Below, piece by piece: positions 1 through 10,985 of a stretch of 64,000 nucleotides of DNA. Origin of the DNA: Manihot esculenta. Its lineage: Eukaryota; Streptophyta; Magnoliopsida; Malpighiales; Euphorbiaceae. The position numbers and the translations under genes are program-made. Below the pieces are notes generated by a model. That model was not told the origin of the DNA and did no database searches. It worked only from the letters and a program-made list of their open reading frames with translations. The stretch is taken from the NCBI RefSeq assembly GCF_001659605.2, contig NC_035168.2, positions 16,245,354 through 16,309,353 on the forward strand, written 5' to 3'. The first letter of the stretch is position 1. Every line of letters begins with the position of its first letter.

Positions 1-100
1 AAAATTGAACTATTCAAAATTCCGTTAGACTCGGTTTGTTTACACCACATCTAGAAAAGAGGGAGACGATGAAATTATCTTTAAAAAATAAAATCAATGG

Positions 101-846
101 TTTTTTTTTTTATCTGCACTGCATCATTACATTAAAGTATAATGTCTTTGGAATAACTGTCAACTAGTTACATGGTACCAAATTCTTAATGACTAATTTT
201 GCTAGACAATAAGCAACACAATTCGCTTGTCTACTGATCTTAGAAAAAGAAACATTCTCAAAGTTGGTATTTATTGGTAAAATAGCTTTGATTGTCGCTG
301 CTATCATTCAAGTACAAGATTGATTGTCCAATATAGATTGCAGGAGTACCATCGAATCATAATCCACAACCAGCAGTGCAACTTCCATGTCTTTTGTTAA
401 TTTTAGGGCTTCTAGGACTGCTAAAGCTTTTGATAGAGGAAAGGAAACTGAAACAGTTTTCGTGACTCCATCAATTAAAGTTCCATATTGTTGTGTACAA
501 TAACACATGCAGCAGCTTTGGAGTTATTCTCAAGCCAAGCAACATCATTGTTGTATTTCAAAAGACCTGGTTAAGGTTTTCCCCACTTTTTTTGCTCATT
601 TTGTTGAGAGGTCCTCTCTTGGACAGCTTGCGGTTCTTCCAGAACTTTTGTTTCTACAATGAGTTTATGTATGGCATTTATGGCATCATTTGGATAAAGT
701 TTCTGATTCTCAAAAAGTTGTTTTATTTCTCTTTCCAAATAACCAACAACTGATTGCTATTGTTTCCGATTAATTTAAGTCGATGTTAAAATATTTTGAA
801 ACCTTGCATTGCCATTGAGCAAATGAAATAAAATTGTTTGGATTCA
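101..846 (-). pseudogene. LINE (L1-type) remnant, RNase H-like C-terminal part
   Basis: This is the 3' part of a decayed non-LTR retrotransposon on the minus strand. The clearest coding stretch is 308-508, which reads as an RNase H-like segment with EALKLTKDME followed by VVDYDSMVLLQSILDN; this pattern is typical of the RNase H domain at the end of plant LINE polyproteins. The frame is broken on both sides. An 11-base T run at 101-111 could be the poly(A) tail of the minus-strand element, which would make this its 3' end. The preceding coding part is at 10357-10985, on the far side of E1, so the two were one unit before E1 inserted. Bases 1-100 are AT-rich and I recognise nothing in them. Clade assignment is by motif pattern only. 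Confidence 0.6.
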
Positions 847-851
847 GTGTG
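847..851. repeat. Target-site duplication of E1, left copy (GTGTG)
   Basis: GTGTG directly precedes the TG of the E1 LTR and is repeated exactly at 10352-10356 after the other LTR. Five bases is the usual Ty3/Gypsy duplication length. Confidence 0.9.
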
Positions 852-2983
852 TGTAACAGCCCGGAAACCGAACTGCCACCGGCACTAGGATCCAGATCGA
901 CTTAAGGTCGCCGGGACCCGTAGTAAGCCTGCTATCCTGTCTGTATACCTGTGAAATCCCATACATGATCATACATTTTCTGTAACAACATAAAACTTTT
1001 CTTTATTCCAAGGCTTAACCTGTGCATGCACTCTCTATGTGCTCTACCAATCCCTACTAGAGCTCCTCATGGCTCTAGGCGGATCAATCTCAGAATGTTA
1101 AGCCTGGTTTTGCTCATAAACATACAACAATAAAGAAACATACATAAACTGATCATGTGACTCCACAAAGGGATTACAAGTCTTATAAGTCAAGCACTAT
1201 TCTATACACTGTACATATACCGTCTCTATACATTTACATGTCCACACTAGCTATTACAATACTCTGTACTCTTCCTGTACCCTGCTGAGTTCTCTCTGAC
1301 CTCTGAACCTGCACAACTGGAGTTAGGGGAGAGGGATGAGCTACGATAGCCCAGTGAGTAGAATAGGCAAATAACAGGTGATAAAACATGCTCTCATGGA
1401 ATGCAACACATAATCACATCACCTCGGCCGGACGGATCAAAACTCCCTCTATCTCATCTGGGGTACCGGAGTACCATGTGCCTGGTCCCCGTAGGGCTGT
1501 TCCAGGTCTTTGTATATGTGCCTGGTCCCCGTAGGGCTGTTCCAGGTCTTTCCTCTGAGGGCTAATGAATCCTCACGAAGTCCGTGCCGTCTCACAGAAG
1601 CAATGTACAAGGAGCAGTGCCAAGTACAAGGATAAATGCAATGCATCATCTTTGTGTACACTAATGCACTCACCCTAGAACATAGTCATGATGCATGAAG
1701 CATGATAAAATAGTCAGTTCTCATATTAAACCAGTTAAATTCCACTCACCTGGTTATCTCTGCACTGACTCTGCAGGTTCTGACACTGGACTCACTGCTG
1801 ACCTCCCTGATTCCTCTGGTCCGTACCTACACAGGTGGACTCAAATGAGGGACTAAACTCACTCAAGAACATCTCTACGAAACTCCCCAAAACCCCTTTA
1901 AACAAACCTCAAACCATCACATACAACATGCAAAAGAAAGCTGGACAGGGCACTTTCGGCGGCAGGTTCGGCGGCCGAAACCCCTCTCCAGAGACGAAAC
2001 TTATGCATGTTCGGCGGCACCTTCGGCGGCCGAAGGTCTCGTCCAGAGACGAAACTCACACCCTTTCGGCGGCCGAACTCCCTCTTTCGGCGGCCGAAAG
2101 TCCCTTTCTAAACCGAAAGCCTAGCTTTCGGGGGCAACCTTTGGCAGCCGAACTGCCTCCACAAGGGGTTCGGCGGCCGAACCTGGTTTTGCCCGAAGAG
2201 CAGAACCCTGCTCTGTTTCATGCAAACTTTGCCCAAAAACCTACCAACATGCATATCAACTACTCCCAACTAGCATATACACATAGATATGCACAAAGGG
2301 GTCTAAAACTATCCTAAACCCCAAACAAACATAGCACATAACACTTAAACATGCTGGAACATCACAAATCACCAAAAACCTCACCTAAACCTAAACATGC
2401 ATACTACCCATACAAACTTCATAAAACCTTTCAAAATCATCAAAGAAGCTCAGGATCTTCACTTACCTCTTACACAACTTGAGGATGAAGGATCCTAACA
2501 TGGAGATATGAAGAAAAGCTCTTCCAAAGCTCCAAGCTTCAAAACTTGCTTCTTTTGCTCAAAACCTTCATAAGTCACCAAAACTCTTAAAACTCTTGAA
2601 AGCTTTGATGAAAATCATGGAAAACATGAAAGTCAACGTAGGAGAGGCTGAAACTCACCTCTGGCTGCAAGTGGAGGAGAAATAACCTCCTTCCACCGAC
2701 CCTTGGCCCTTTTATAGGTGGCTGGCCAGACCACCTTCGGCAGCCGAACGTGAAGCCGCAACCATGCAATGTTCGGCGGCCGAAAGTGACCTTCGGCGGC
2801 CGAACCTTTGCATTTCTCCCTTGTTGCTTTTCTTTCAAAACTCAAGTCTTTTAACACTTCAAAACATGAAAACACGTGAAAATACCTTGAAAAACATATG
2901 CATTACCCTTCTCGAGGGTTCCGACACCCGAGATTCCACCGGACGACAGGAATGCCGATGCCGGACTCGAGCCGGGTATTACA
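852..2983 (-). repeat. E1 3' LTR
   Basis: 2132 bp, nearly identical to 8216-10351. It carries a 40-bp minisatellite (1476-1551), a cluster of TTCGGCGGCCGAA dyads at about 1954-2200, a splice-donor-like site (minus strand AAGAG/GTAAGTG near 2467-2477), a TATA box (minus strand, 2711-2716) and promoter-proximal dyads at 2737-2805. Confidence 0.95.
1476..1551. repeat. Two-copy 40-bp minisatellite in the E1 3' LTR
   Basis: Two tandem copies starting ATGTGCCTGGTCCCCGTAGG with a 40-bp period; the same pair is in the other LTR at 8840-8915. Other Tekay-type LTRs here carry tandem repeats of different sequence at a comparable position. Confidence 0.85.
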
Positions 2984-3018
2984 TTCTCCCCCCCTTAAGA
3001 ACATTCGTCCCCGAATGT
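2984..3018 (-). promoter_or_regulatory. E1 polypurine tract and adjacent hairpin
   Basis: On the minus strand AAGGGGGGGAGAA (2984-2996) directly precedes the 3' LTR and should prime plus-strand DNA synthesis. Next to it, 3001-3018 is a perfect inverted repeat with arms ACATTCG and CGAATGT around four bases. The same arrangement recurs in E3 and E4. Confidence 0.85.
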
Positions 3019-3060
3019 CCCTAACACAACATAAACACAGAGAAAAGGGGAAAACTAACC

Positions 3061-4108
3061 TTAAAACAGATATGGGTATTGCTGGAGCATGGACTCCCGA
3101 GTCTCCCACGTGCACTCTTCTAGGTTGTGGTGGTTCCACAAAACTTTCACCATTGGTATCTCCTTGTTTCTCAGCTTTCTGATCTGGGTGTCAAGGATCC
3201 GTACTGGCTGCTCTATATAGGTGAGATCACTTAAGATTTCCACCTCAGGTTCACTCAGAACCTTTTCTGGATCTGACACAAACTTTCTCAACATAGAAAC
3301 ATGGAATACCGGGTGAATTCGTTCCATAGAAGCCGGTAAATCTAGCTTATACGATACAGGCCCGATCTTCTGCAAGATCTCAAAGGGACCAATGTACCGT
3401 GGGGCCAGTTTACCCTTCTTTCCAAACCGAACCACTCCCTTCATCGGAGACACCTTTAGCAATACCATATCCCCCTCCTGGAACTCTATCTGCTTCCTAC
3501 GGATGTCTGCATAGCTTTTCTGTCTGCTTACAGCTGTTCTGATCCGCTCTCTGATGATAGGCACTAACTTGCTGGTTATCTCAACTAACTCTGGCCCTGC
3601 AAGAGTTTTCTCTCCTACTTCTTCCCAGCAAACAGGTGTTCGGCACTTCCTCCCATACAAAGCTTCATAAGGAGCCATCCCTATGCTAGCATGATGGCTG
3701 TTGTTGTAGGCAAACTCCACCAGAGGTAGATGCTGCCTCCAAGAACCGCCAAAGTCTAACACACATTCTCAGCATATCTTCAATGGTCTGGATGGTTCTC
3801 TCAGACTGACCGTCTGTCTGTGGATGGAAAGCAGTGCTGAAATCCAACCTTGTGCCCATTTCCGTTTGCAGACTCCGCCAAAACCTGGAGGTGAACTGAG
3901 GTCCTCGATCTGATACTATCGACACTGGAACTCCATGCAACCTTACTATCTCGTCTCCATACACCTGCGCCAATTTGTCCACAGAGTAGTTACTCCTGAC
4001 TGGAATGAAGTGAGCAGATTTCGTGAGTCTATCCACAATCACCCATATGGAGTCTAGTCTGTTAGACGTCGCCGGTAACCCCACTACAAAATCCATAGCT
4101 ATGTTCTC
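3061..4108 (-). pseudogene. E1 pol 3' part: integrase core, C-terminus and chromodomain, frame-broken
   Basis: This continues the E1 polyprotein past the in-frame stop at 4109-4111. The first segment (4096 to about 3760) has the integrase catalytic region, with the Asp of [14 protein letters not shown], the second Asp of [10 protein letters not shown] and the Glu of GQSERTIQT. Near 3758-3764 a GT pair is missing relative to E3 and E4 (TGTGTT where they have TGTGTGTT or TGTGTGCT), which shifts the frame. The remaining segment (3762-3061) holds the rest of integrase, the [19 protein letters not shown] block and a chromodomain ending [17 protein letters not shown]. The integrase inserts cDNA into host DNA and the chromodomain steers it to chromatin; here neither can be made as one protein. 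Confidence 0.9.
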
Positions 4109-7100
4109 TCATTTCCATTCTGGAATCGGCAGTGGGTTAAGTATTCCAGCCGGCTTCTGGTGCTCTAGCTTCACCCTTTGACATGTCTCGCAGGCTGACA
4201 CGAACTGTGCCACTTCTCTCTTCATTGCTGGCCACCAATACACCCTTCTCAGATCTTGATACATCTTGGTGGCTCCCGGGTGAATGCTATACCTCGCATT
4301 ATGAGCTTCCCTCATAATGTCTGCCTTCAAACTGCTATCATCTGGTACACATAACCTCTTACCATGCCGAAGAATCCCCTCACCGTCAAATCTGAACTCT
4401 GCACTGTTGCCCGACTGAACAGTCCTGGCAATCTTCACTAACTCGGGGTCTTCGTGCTGTTTCAGAGCCACTTGCTCTAGAAACACTGGTGTCACTCTCA
4501 TCTGTGCAAGCAAAACACCTGTACCAGATAACTGCAACTGTAACCCGTCTTCCACGAGCTTGTAGAAATCCTTCACCACCGGTCTTCTCTCTACTGCAAT
4601 GTGGGATAAACTGCCAAGTGACTTTCGGCTTAAGGCATCAGCTACAACATTAGCCTTGCCCGGATGATACTGGATCTTGCAATCGTAATCACTGAGCAAT
4701 TCTACCCACCGTCTCTGCCTCAAGTTTAACTCTCTCTGACTTAAGATGTGCTGCAGGCTCTTATGATCCGTATAGATCTCACATTTTACCCCATAGAGGT
4801 AATGCCTCCACATCTTAAGTGCAAAGATAACAGCTGCCATCTCCAGATCGTGTGTCGGGTAATTCCGCTCGTGCTTCTTCAGCTGTCTAGAAGCATAAGC
4901 TATCACTCGGTCATTCTGCATCAACACACAACCTAATCCCACTCGGGATGCATCACAGAACACTGTGAAATCTTCATCACTGATCGGCAGCGCTAACACC
5001 GGTGCTGAAGTTAACCGTCTCTTCAACTCTGCAAAACTTTCCTCACATTCCTCTGACCACACAAACTTTTGATTCTTTCTGGTCAGTCTGGTCATAGGAG
5101 CAGCTATCTTCGAGAAGTCCTGAACAAACCTCCGATAGTAGCCTGCCAAACCCAGAAAACTCTTGATTTCTGTCACTGTAGTGGGTGTAGGCCAGTTGGC
5201 TACTGCCTCTACCTTTTTGGGATCTACTGCTATACCGTCCTCTGATACAACATGTCCCAAAAAGGAAATGCTCCTTAACCAGAACTCACACTTGGAGAAC
5301 TTGGCATACAAGCCATGCTCTCTCAAGGTTTGCAGCACTATCCGCAGATGCTGGGCATGGTCCTCGGCATTCCTGGAGTACACCAAGATATCATCAATAA
5401 AGACGATCACAAAACGATCCAAGTACTCCCTGAAAACCCTGTTCATGAGATCCATGAATGCTGCAGGGGCGTTAGTCAACCCGAACGGCATCACAAGGAA
5501 CTCATAATGCCCATATCTGGTTCTGAAAGCAGTCTTGGATACATCTCCTTCCCTGATCTTCAACTGGTGGTATCCGGATCTCAGATCTATTTTAGAAAAA
5601 CAACCTGCTCCTGCCAGCTGGTCGAAAAGATCATCGATCCTGGGTAAAGGATACTTGTTTTTGATAGTGACTTTGTTCAACTGTCTGTAGTCGACACAAA
5701 GTCGAAGAGGTCCATCCTTCTTTCTGACAAATAATACTGGAGCACCCCAGGGTGAGGTACTCGGGCGGATGAAACCCTTAGCTACCAAATCCTGTAACTG
5801 CTCTTTTAACTCTCGCAACTCTGCTGGTGCCATCCTGTAGGGAGGAATAGAGATCGGTCTGGCATTGGGCATCAACTCAATCTCGAACTCTATTTCCCTA
5901 TCCGGTGGTAGTCCTGGAAGCTCTTCAGGAAACAAATCTGGGAAGTCTCTAACAACTGGTACTGAGGATGGTTCCCTAACCTGACTGTCTAGCTCTCTCA
6001 CATAAGCTAGGAACCCCTGACACCCCTTCCTTAACATTCTACGAGCCTGGAGGGCTGATATCAAACCCCTAGGTGTCCCTCTCCTGTCTCCTCTGAAGAC
6101 ACACTCTGACCCATCCTGGTCTCTGACACTGACTACCTTGTCTCTACAGTTCAGGGTAGCATCATACGTAGATAACCAATCCATCCCTAGAATGACATCA
6201 AAATCTGTCAACTCTAGAACCACCAGGTCAGCTGGAAGGTATCTATCCTCTATGCACACTGGACTGAACCGACAGACTGACTCTGCCAAAGATGGATCAC
6301 ATTTGGGTCCACTGACCCAGAGAGGACACTCTAACTCAGACACTATCAAACCCAACCTCTCTGCAGCTCTAGAAGAAATGAAAGAGTGAGAAGCACCGGG
6401 GTCCATTAAAGCATACACCTCTGAACACCCAATGATGAGATTACCTGACACCACCGTGTTCGACGTGTCTGCCTCCTGCTGAGTCAGGGTGAAAATCCGT
6501 GCTGGGGCTGACGGACCTGCACCTCGGGAACCCATCCCTGATGAAGAGGCTGCTCCTCTTCCTCTTCCTCTGCCACTGCTTGGTGGTATGGCTGAAGCTA
6601 CTGGCTGTACTACACTGCCCGTACTCATCTGCTGGGATGGTGCAACCAAAGTCGCCTGAGGACATTCCCGTGCATAATGTCCCTCCTGCCCACATCTATA
6701 GCAGGCTGTGGATCCCAACTGACAAGCTCCTCTATGCTGTTTGCCACACCTCTTGCACACTGGAAAATCTGCGCCAGAACTGGAGCCACTACTCATTCCC
6801 AGACCCGACTTAAGCCTGTTCCAGAACTTACCTCTCTTTCCTCTGAATTTCTCCCATCTCTTCTTACTTGCACTTGCTGTACTCTGTGAGGAGGAACCTG
6901 GTTTAACACCAGAAGACTGTGCCTTAACTACACCTTGACTTAGGGCACTGGCCTCCATCTTTCTAGCAGCATCCACAATAGAGTGGAAACTTTCCTTCTC
7001 CGCATGAAGAATCAAAGAGAAATACCTGGGATGAAGCCTTGTGGCATATCTCTTTGCCTTCTTCTGATCTGTATCATATGCCTGACCGACATATGGCAAC

Positions 7101-8005
7101 AATTCCAGGAACTTATCTGTATATTCATCAACGCTCATCTCCTCCGTCTGTCGCAACTGCTCAAACTCCACAACTTTTAGTTCCCTGGAACTGTCAGGAA
7201 AAGCCCATCCAGCAAATTCGTTGGCGAACTCTTCCCATGTTATACTCTCAAGTCTCGGGTCCACATAGTTCTTGAACCATTCTCTAGCTTTCTTACACTT
7301 TAACGTGAACCCTGCCATCTCAATGGCTCTACCATCGTCTGCTCCCAACTCACTTGTTATCATTCTGACTGCACTGAGATACTCAAAGGGATCATCTCCT
7401 GTATTAAATTTAGGAGCATCCAACTTTAAGTACTCGGTCATCTTCACCTTACTTCCCCCTGAAGAACTGGGTTGCTGTGCTTCCACAACAGGGGCTACTG
7501 GTTCAGGAGGTGGTGGTGGAGGAACTGGTTCCCTCACTTCAGGCTGTACTGGACTTGGATGAACAGGTGGGGGTGGATACATGTGATATGGTGGATAAAA
7601 GGAAGGATAGGGCATATAGGGCATGTAGGGTGGATATGGGGCAAAACTGGAGTAATCCGACGTGCCTCCCATCGGATACTCTGGGCCCTGTGGAAAGGGT
7701 GGATAGCCAAACCCCGAGGCCTGAACGCCTCCCTGGGACTCCCCCATACCTTCTTCTGACCTTCCTACACCCATGCTTGCATCTCTACTCTGATCTTCTT
7801 CCATCACACCTCTTTCTTCTACTGACCTTCCCCCTCTGCTTACTCCTCTCCTGCTCTCGTCAGAAGACCTTCTAGGATCTCGTGACGTTCCTTCCCTGCT
7901 TGACCTGTGAGATCTTACCCTTGGCAAGGCAGGTGGACGAGCAGCTGTACCCTCACTTACAGGTGGGACTCCAGTCAATCTCGCGGATCGACGAGTTCCT
8001 CGCAT
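4109..8005 (-). CDS. E1 Gag-Pol, N-terminal 1298 aa (Gag, PR, RT, RNase H, start of IN), ended by a premature stop
   Basis: Start chosen at the ATG at 8005 ([12 protein letters not shown]), conserved in E3 and E4; the frame stays open slightly upstream only through a GTG. The order is a basic and Pro/Tyr-rich N-terminus (about 1-185), a retrotransposon capsid domain (190-350), a Cys/His knuckle pair (near 417-448) with canonical [14 protein letters not shown], a protease with DPGAS near 535, RT with the FIDD catalytic motif near 870, RNase H from about 1000, and the integrase zinc region with [11 protein letters not shown] and CETCQRV. It ends after PIPEWK because TGG of the following Trp is TGA (4109-4111). 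E3 and E4 are open at that codon. The product would lack the integrase catalytic core. Confidence 0.93.
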   Translation of the reverse strand: MRGTRRSARLTGVPPVSEGTAARPPALPRVRSHRSSREGTSRDPRRSSDESRRGVSRGGRSVEERGVMEEDQSRDASMGVGRSEEGMGESQGGVQASGFGYPPFPQGPEYPMGGTSDYSSFAPYPPYMPYMPYPSFYPPYHMYPPPPVHPSPVQPEVREPVPPPPPPEPVAPVVEAQQPSSSGGSKVKMTEYLKLDAPKFNTGDDPFEYLSAVRMITSELGADDGRAIEMAGFTLKCKKAREWFKNYVDPRLESITWEEFANEFAGWAFPDSSRELKVVEFEQLRQTEEMSVDEYTDKFLELLPYVGQAYDTDQKKAKRYATRLHPRYFSLILHAEKESFHSIVDAARKMEASALSQGVVKAQSSGVKPGSSSQSTASASKKRWEKFRGKRGKFWNRLKSGLGMSSGSSSGADFPVCKRCGKQHRGACQLGSTACYRCGQEGHYARECPQATLVAPSQQMSTGSVVQPVASAIPPSSGRGRGRGAASSSGMGSRGAGPSAPARIFTLTQQEADTSNTVVSGNLIIGCSEVYALMDPGASHSFISSRAAERLGLIVSELECPLWVSGPKCDPSLAESVCRFSPVCIEDRYLPADLVVLELTDFDVILGMDWLSTYDATLNCRDKVVSVRDQDGSECVFRGDRRGTPRGLISALQARRMLRKGCQGFLAYVRELDSQVREPSSVPVVRDFPDLFPEELPGLPPDREIEFEIELMPNARPISIPPYRMAPAELRELKEQLQDLVAKGFIRPSTSPWGAPVLFVRKKDGPLRLCVDYRQLNKVTIKNKYPLPRIDDLFDQLAGAGCFSKIDLRSGYHQLKIREGDVSKTAFRTRYGHYEFLVMPFGLTNAPAAFMDLMNRVFREYLDRFVIVFIDDILVYSRNAEDHAQHLRIVLQTLREHGLYAKFSKCEFWLRSISFLGHVVSEDGIAVDPKKVEAVANWPTPTTVTEIKSFLGLAGYYRRFVQDFSKIAAPMTRLTRKNQKFVWSEECEESFAELKRRLTSAPVLALPISDEDFTVFCDASRVGLGCVLMQNDRVIAYASRQLKKHERNYPTHDLEMAAVIFALKMWRHYLYGVKCEIYTDHKSLQHILSQRELNLRQRRWVELLSDYDCKIQYHPGKANVVADALSRKSLGSLSHIAVERRPVVKDFYKLVEDGLQLQLSGTGVLLAQMRVTPVFLEQVALKQHEDPELVKIARTVQSGNSAEFRFDGEGILRHGKRLCVPDDSSLKADIMREAHNARYSIHPGATKMYQDLRRVYWWPAMKREVAQFVSACETCQRVKLEHQKPAGILNPLPIPEWK

Positions 8006-8014
8006 CTTCACTCT

Positions 8015-9834
8015 CTGGAAAACAACAAATCACATAATACATAAGCAACACATCAAAAACATGCACATGCATAACTCATGGCATTGCACATCAGCAGAAC
8101 ATCCTATCCTCGTGGACATGTTTTTCCTATGGTGCTTGACCTGCTAAACCTCTCTATGAGCCCAACTCTCTCTCTATAGGTCCGACCATGTGAACCTAGG
8201 GCTCTGATACCAATCTGTAACAGCCCGGAAACCGAACTGCCACCGGCACTAGGATCCAGATCGACTTAAGGTCGCCGGGACCCGTAGTAAGCCTGCTATC
8301 CTGTCTGTATACCTGTGAAATCCCATACATGATCATACATTTTCTGTAACAACATAAAACTTTTCTTTATTCCAAGGCTTAACCTGTGCATGCACTCTCT
8401 CTGTGCTCTACCAATCCCTACTAGAGCTCCTCATGGCTCTAGGCGGATCAATCTCAGAATGTTAAGCCTGGTTTTGCTCATAAACATACAACAATAAAGA
8501 AACATACATAAACTGATCATGTGACTCCACAAAGGGATTACAAGTCTTATAAGTCAAGCACTATTCTATACACTGTACATATACCGTCTCTATACATTTA
8601 CATGTCCACACTAGCTATTACAATACTCTGTACTCTTCCTGTACCCTGCTGAGTTCTCTCTGACCTCTGAACCTGCACAACTGGAGTTAGGGGAGAGGGA
8701 TGAGCTACGATAGCCCAGTGAGTAGAATAGGCAAATAACAGGTGATAAAACATGCTCTCATGGAATGCAACACATAATCACATCACCTCGGCCGGACGGA
8801 TCAAAACTCCCTCTATCTCATCTGGGGTACCGGAGTACCATGTGCCTGGTCCCCGTAGGGCTGTTCCAGGTCTTTGTATATGTGCCTGGTCCCCGTAGGG
8901 CTGTTCCAGGTCTTTCCTCTGAGGGCTAATGAATCCTCACGAAGTCCGTGCCGTCTCACAGAAGCAATGTACAAGGAGCAGTGCCAAGTACAAGGATAAA
9001 TGCAATGCATCATCTTTGTGTACACTAATGCACTCACCCTAGAACATAGTCATGATGCATGAAGCATGATAAAATAGTCAGTTCTCATATTAAACCATTA
9101 AGTTAAATTCCACTCACCTGGTTATCTCTGCACTGACTCTGCAGGTTCTGACACTGGACTCACTGCTGACCTCCCTGATTCCTCTGGTCCGTACCTACAC
9201 AGGTGGACTCAAATGAGGGACTAAACTCACTCAAGAACATCTCTACGAAACTCCCCAAAACCCCTCTAAACAAACCTCAAACCATCACATACAACATGCA
9301 AAAGAAAGCTGGACAGGGCACTTTCGGCGGCAGGTTTGGCGGCCGAAACCCCTCTCCAGAGACGAAACTTATGCATGTTCGGCGGCACCTTCGGCGGCCG
9401 AAGGTCTCGTCCAGAGACGAAACTCACACCCTTTCGGCGGCCGAACTCCCTCTTTCGGCGGCCGAAAGTCCCTTTCTAAACCGAAAGCCTAGCTTTCGGG
9501 GGCAACCTTTGGCAGCCGAACTGCCTCCACAAGGGGTTCGGCGGCCGAACCTGGTTTTGCCCGAAGGGCAGAACCCTGCTCTGTTTCATGCAAACTTTGC
9601 CCAAAAACCTACCAACATGCATATCAACTACTCCCAACTAGCATATACACATAGATATGCACAAAGGGGTCTAAAACTATCCTAAACCCCAAACAAACAT
9701 AGCACATAACACTTAAACATGCTGGAACATCACAAATCACCAAAAACCTCACCTAAACCTAAACATGCATACTACCCATACAAACTTCATAAAACCTTTC
9801 AAAATCATCAAAGAAGCTCAGGATCTTCACTTAC
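8015..9834 (-). other. Candidate leader intron of E1
   Basis: On the minus strand the donor-like AAGAG/GTAAGTG (boundary 9834/9835) pairs with acceptor-like TTGTTTTCCAG (ending at 8015), ten bases before the gag ATG. Splicing would remove about 1.8 kb including the rest of the LTR and the primer-binding site. Inferred from consensus and from conservation of the donor in other LTRs here. Confidence 0.45.
8201..8212 (-). promoter_or_regulatory. E1 primer-binding site, initiator tRNA-Met
   Basis: Minus-strand TGGTATCAGAGC lies three bases inside the 5' LTR and matches the usual plant initiator tRNA-Met primer sequence. It would prime minus-strand cDNA synthesis. Confidence 0.92.
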
Positions 9835-10351
9835 CTCTTACACAACTTGAGGATGAAGGATCCTAACGTGGAGATATGAAGAAAAGCTCTTCCAAAGCTC
9901 CAAGCTTCAAAACTTGCTTCTTTTGCTCAAAACCTTCATAAGTCACCAAAACTCTTAAAACTCTTGAAAGCTTTGATGAAAATCATGGAAAACATGAAAG
10001 TCAACGTAGGAGAGGCTGAAACTCACCTCTGGCTGCAAGTGGAGGAGAAATAACCTCCTTCCACCGACCCTTGGCCCTTTTATAGGTGGCTGGCCAGACC
10101 ACCTTCGGCAGCCGAACGTGAAGCCGCAACCATGCAATGTTCGGCGGCCGAAAGTGACCTTCGGCGGCCGAACCTTTGCATTTCTCCCTTGTTGCTTTTC
10201 TTTCAAAACTCAAGTCTTTTAACACTTCAAAACATGAAAACACGTGAAAATACCTTGAAAAACATATGCATTACCCTTCTCGAGGGTTCCGACACCCGAG
10301 ATTCCACCGGACGACAGGAATGCCGATGCCGGACTCGAGCCGGGTATTACA
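8216..10351 (-). repeat. E1 5' LTR (promoter LTR)
   Basis: 2136 bp. In element sense: three dyads (10160-10172, 10140-10152 and the TTCGGCAGCCGAA variant at 10104-10116), then TATAAA (10078-10083), then a splice-donor-like AAGAG/GTAAGTG with its boundary at 9834/9835, then a second dyad cluster at about 9320-9555. It differs from the 3' LTR by a 4-bp insertion near 9097 and a few substitutions. Confidence 0.95.
10078..10172 (-). promoter_or_regulatory. E1 promoter: TATA box with three phased dyads upstream
   Basis: Minus-strand TATAAA at 10078-10083 is preceded by 13-bp dyads starting 36 and then 20 bp apart; the nearest dyad centre is about 27 bp from the TATA box. E3 has the same 20/36 spacing. 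The dyad contains GCCGCC, the core bound by plant AP2/ERF factors, so a role as activator sites is plausible but inferred. Confidence 0.6.
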
Positions 10352-10356
10352 GTGTG
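10352..10356. repeat. Target-site duplication of E1, right copy (GTGTG)
   Basis: Exact copy of 847-851. Confidence 0.9.
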
Positions 10357-10985
10357 TAAGAGCAAGGCCTTGCAAACCAGGTTAGGCTTACATGTGTATG
10401 CCAAAATAAGATATGCTCCAAAGATTTCTCTTATGTCTCACAAACAAGACATATAGGGTTATTGGGAATGCCTTTTAAGTTTTCTTTAATAGTAATGCCT
10501 CTTTCCCTTAAGTTTTCTTTAACAGGGATACCATTGTATAGAGCTTTTTAACAAAACGTTTTGATCTTAGGTTGAACTATGAGATTCCATAGGCTCCCCA
10601 TAAAATTTTGGATCTGTACTGAAGTTTGAGCATGAGTGGACTAATTAAGGTTGTCCCTTTTAACAAGCATTTTATATGCACATCTCACTGAAAATTGTCC
10701 TCATCTTTCAAAGTGCCTTAACCAAGTATCTCCGTTCCTTATTGGAGTAATAGGGATTCTTTTGATAGCCCTTGCCTCTCTCTCATCAAAGATATGGTAA
10801 ACCGGATTACTCTTCCAATTCAGATTTTGATGATCTATGAGACAAACAACAAAGTTAATACCTAAAGGATAGTGTGATGATCTTATTACTCTGAATCCCT
10901 CCAATGTAGGAACCTATGGATCGCTCTATATCACAGTGTCCCTACCATCACCAATGTTAATGCGAAAAACTTTTTTAAGTACATC
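10357..10985 (-). pseudogene. LINE remnant, zinc-binding RT-associated (zf-RVT) part
   Basis: A decayed plant LINE segment on the minus strand. The stretch 10904-10701 ends IFDEREARAIKRIPITPIRN followed by GDTWLRHFER, the usual lead-in to the zf-RVT region of plant LINE polyproteins. Further along (about 10640-10380), across stops and frame changes, PKIKTF, KALYNGIPVKENLRERGI and a CLVCE...EHILF pattern can be read. It leads into the RNase H remnant at 101-846 when E1 is removed. Near 10985 the sequence changes to Tekay-type RT; this junction may be the 5'-truncated end of the LINE, but no clear TSD was found. Confidence 0.6.

Larger units (their letters stand above)
852..10351 (-). mobile_element. 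E1: Tekay/Del-type chromovirus LTR retrotransposon, nearly complete
   Basis: A 9.5-kb LTR retrotransposon in minus orientation, bounded by TGTAACAGCC...GGGTATTACA LTRs and a perfect 5-bp TSD. In element order it has the 5' LTR (8216-10351), a primer site for initiator tRNA-Met, Gag-Pol with a C-terminal chromodomain, a polypurine tract and the 3' LTR (852-2983). By eye the LTRs differ by about five substitutions and one 4-bp indel over roughly 2.13 kb, so the insertion is recent. Gag-Pol nevertheless carries a premature stop and a 2-bp deletion, so this copy cannot make full Pol. It sits in a LINE remnant. The chromodomain and long LTRs put it in the Tekay/Del clade; family naming would need a database. 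Confidence 0.95.

Noticed and set aside
101..111. T run as firm proof of the LINE 3' end
   Set aside because: Eleven T are suggestive only; no target-site duplication for the LINE could be found, so its borders stay uncertain.
1835..2317. 160-codon plus-strand frame in the E1 LTR (and its copy at 9203-9685)
   Set aside because: It lies in the LTR, antisense to the element, and its Arg/Pro-rich peptide comes from the TTCGGCGGCCGAA dyads; no protein family fits.
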